Shown in pieces: positions 4,920 through 6,136 of a stretch of 6,136 bases of DNA; the first letter of the stretch is position 1, and each line of letters begins with the position of its first letter. Both the position numbers and the translations under genes were made by a program. Below the pieces are notes generated by a model, which saw only the letters and a program-made list of their open reading frames with translations, was not told the origin of the DNA and ran no database searches. Origin of the DNA: Caryophanales bacterium UBA6414 (GTDB lineage: Bacteria > Bacillota_I > Bacilli_A > RF39 > UBA660); assembly GCA_002438545.1 (NCBI GenBank), contig DJPK01000059.1, positions 1-6,136 on the forward strand, in the 5' to 3' direction.

Positions 4920-6136
4920 ATGAACTTAAACAATCTAAATATAAATCAAAAAAAGGCTGTTGAACATATAAATGGCCCTATGCTAGTTCTAGCCGGAGCA
5001 GGCTCAGGAAAGACTAAAGTATTAACTAGTAGAATAGCTTACTTAATAGAAAACGGAGTATCTCCTGATAATATTTTAGCTATCACATTTACTAACAAAG
5101 CCGCTAAAGAAATGCAAGAAAGAGTAAAGAAGATAATAGGTACTGATGCTTACTTAATTCAAATATCAACATTTCACTCTTTAGGACTTAAATTATTAAA
5201 AGAAAATTATAAATATCTAGGTTATGATCGCAACTTTGTTATCTTAGATAGTGATGATACTCTAACAGTAGTAAAAAAACTAATGAAAGATATGAACTTA
5301 AACCCTAAGTATTATAATGCTAAGGATATTAGAAATAAAATAAGCAGTGCTAAAAATGAAATGATTACCCCAAGTAATTTTAGTAAAATGGAATATGATT
5401 CTAAAATAGTTGAATTATATAAAAAGTATGAAGATAAATTAAAATTAAATAATTCTGTTGACTTTGATGATTTATTAATCTTACCAATTAAATTATTTAA
5501 AGAAAATCCTCATGTCTTAGAATACTATCAAGATAAATATCAATATGTTCTAATTGATGAATATCAGGATACTAACGAAGCTCAATATGTCTTTAGTAAA
5601 ATGCTATGTGCTAAATATAAAAATATCTTTGTAGTAGGGGATAATGACCAAGCTATATATGCCTTTCGAGGTGCTAACTACAAGAATATCTTAAACTTTG
5701 AAAAAGATTATCCTGATGCTATTACTATTATGCTAGAGGAAAATTATCGTTCAACAAAAACTATTTTAAATGCAGCCAACAGTGTTATTAAACATAATAA
5801 AATGCGTAAAGATAAAAACTTATGGAGTAATAACGAAGAAGGCAGTAAGATTAAATATATAAGAAGTGATACTGATAAAGATGAATGTGCCTATGTATCT
5901 AGTGAAATATTAAAGATGAAAAAAGAAGGCGTTAACTATGAAGATATTGCTATTATCTATCGTACTAATGCTCAATCTCGTTTAATTGAAGAAGAAATGT
6001 TAAAGAATAATATTCCCTATAAAATAGTTGGTAGTTTCTATTTCTATAATCGTAAAGAAATAAAAGATTTAATATGTTATTTAAGACTTATTAATAATAC
6101 TAAAGATGATGTTAGTTTAACTAGAGTAATAAATGT
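4920..6136 (+). CDS. pcrA: PcrA/UvrD-type ATP-dependent DNA helicase (5' part, runs off the window)
   Basis: This is the first 405 codons of a superfamily 1A 3'-5' DNA helicase, about 55% of the usual ~730 residues. Such enzymes unwind DNA in repair and replication and clear protein roadblocks. The order of motifs is canonical: Q motif LNINQKKAV (6-14), Walker A AGAGSGKT (25-32), motif Ia AITFTNKAAKEM (54-65), STFHSL (83-88), DFDDLL (181-186), motif II DEYQD (213-217), motif III VGDNDQAIYAFRGA (239-252) and motif IV LEENYRST (272-279). Motif III has Ala where Ser is common (DQSIY), a mild change. PcrA is the most likely name in a low-GC Firmicute; UvrD and Rep are close relatives. The start is set by AGGAGA nine bases upstream. 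It is intact as far as seen and marks the host chromosomal backbone. Confidence 0.95.
   Translation, partial: MNLNNLNINQKKAVEHINGPMLVLAGAGSGKTKVLTSRIAYLIENGVSPDNILAITFTNKAAKEMQERVKKIIGTDAYLIQISTFHSLGLKLLKENYKYLGYDRNFVILDSDDTLTVVKKLMKDMNLNPKYYNAKDIRNKISSAKNEMITPSNFSKMEYDSKIVELYKKYEDKLKLNNSVDFDDLLILPIKLFKENPHVLEYYQDKYQYVLIDEYQDTNEAQYVFSKMLCAKYKNIFVVGDNDQAIYAFRGANYKNILNFEKDYPDAITIMLEENYRSTKTILNAANSVIKHNKMRKDKNLWSNNEEGSKIKYIRSDTDKDECAYVSSEILKMKKEGVNYEDIAIIYRTNAQSRLIEEEMLKNNIPYKIVGSFYFYNRKEIKDLICYLRLINNTKDDVSLTRVIN

Noticed and set aside
1..6136. CRISPR array, tRNA or rRNA gene, or tRNA-based attachment site
   Set aside because: No regularly spaced repeats and no tRNA or rRNA sequence seen; both insertions are inside a protein-coding gene.

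Overview
The window is very AT-rich DNA read with the standard bacterial code (TGA works as a stop, tryptophan is TGG). Ribosome binding sites are of the AGGAGG/AGGTGA type. Together with the PcrA-type helicase this points to the chromosome of a low-GC Firmicute or Mollicute-like gut bacterium. The species cannot be fixed from the sequence.

The ancestral locus is a divergent gene pair at the right: a minus-strand gene for an NMT1/SsuA-like ABC transporter substrate-binding protein (start at 4804), and a plus-strand pcrA/uvrD helicase gene (4920 to beyond the window). The substrate-binding gene is in pieces. Codons 1-145 lie at 4370-4804, and the next ~50 codons lie about 2.5 kb away at 1723-1872, where they stop abruptly against other DNA. 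The C-terminal third is not in the window and is expected further left.

The DNA separating the first two pieces (about 1871-4367, ~2.5 kb) is a compact mobile cassette, called element 2 here. In order it holds a 75-aa helical protein, a convergent 69-aa protein, an XRE-type repressor with its own terminator, a 36-aa ORF, and a 503-aa TndX/TnpX-like large serine recombinase whose stop codon lies inside the right attachment site. Its ends are imperfect 25-bp inverted arms (20/25 matches) flanking a C4 (G4 on the gene strand) run. The symmetry centre of these arms predicts a GG crossover, and the same crossover rejoins the substrate-binding gene exactly in frame. Joining the ends in a circle would also bring a TTAACA -35 and a TATAAA -10 together at 16-bp spacing, in front of the 75-aa gene.

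The DNA left of 1723 is the right end of a second element (element 1). It carries a different large serine recombinase (471 aa) with its own overlapping small upstream ORF. Two unrelated site-specific elements have therefore entered one gene at two conserved protein motifs, in the same orientation. Neither shows conjugation or phage structural genes in this window. The arrangement resembles intervening elements that switch a host gene by excision. Whether excision occurs, and whether it is regulated, cannot be read from the sequence.
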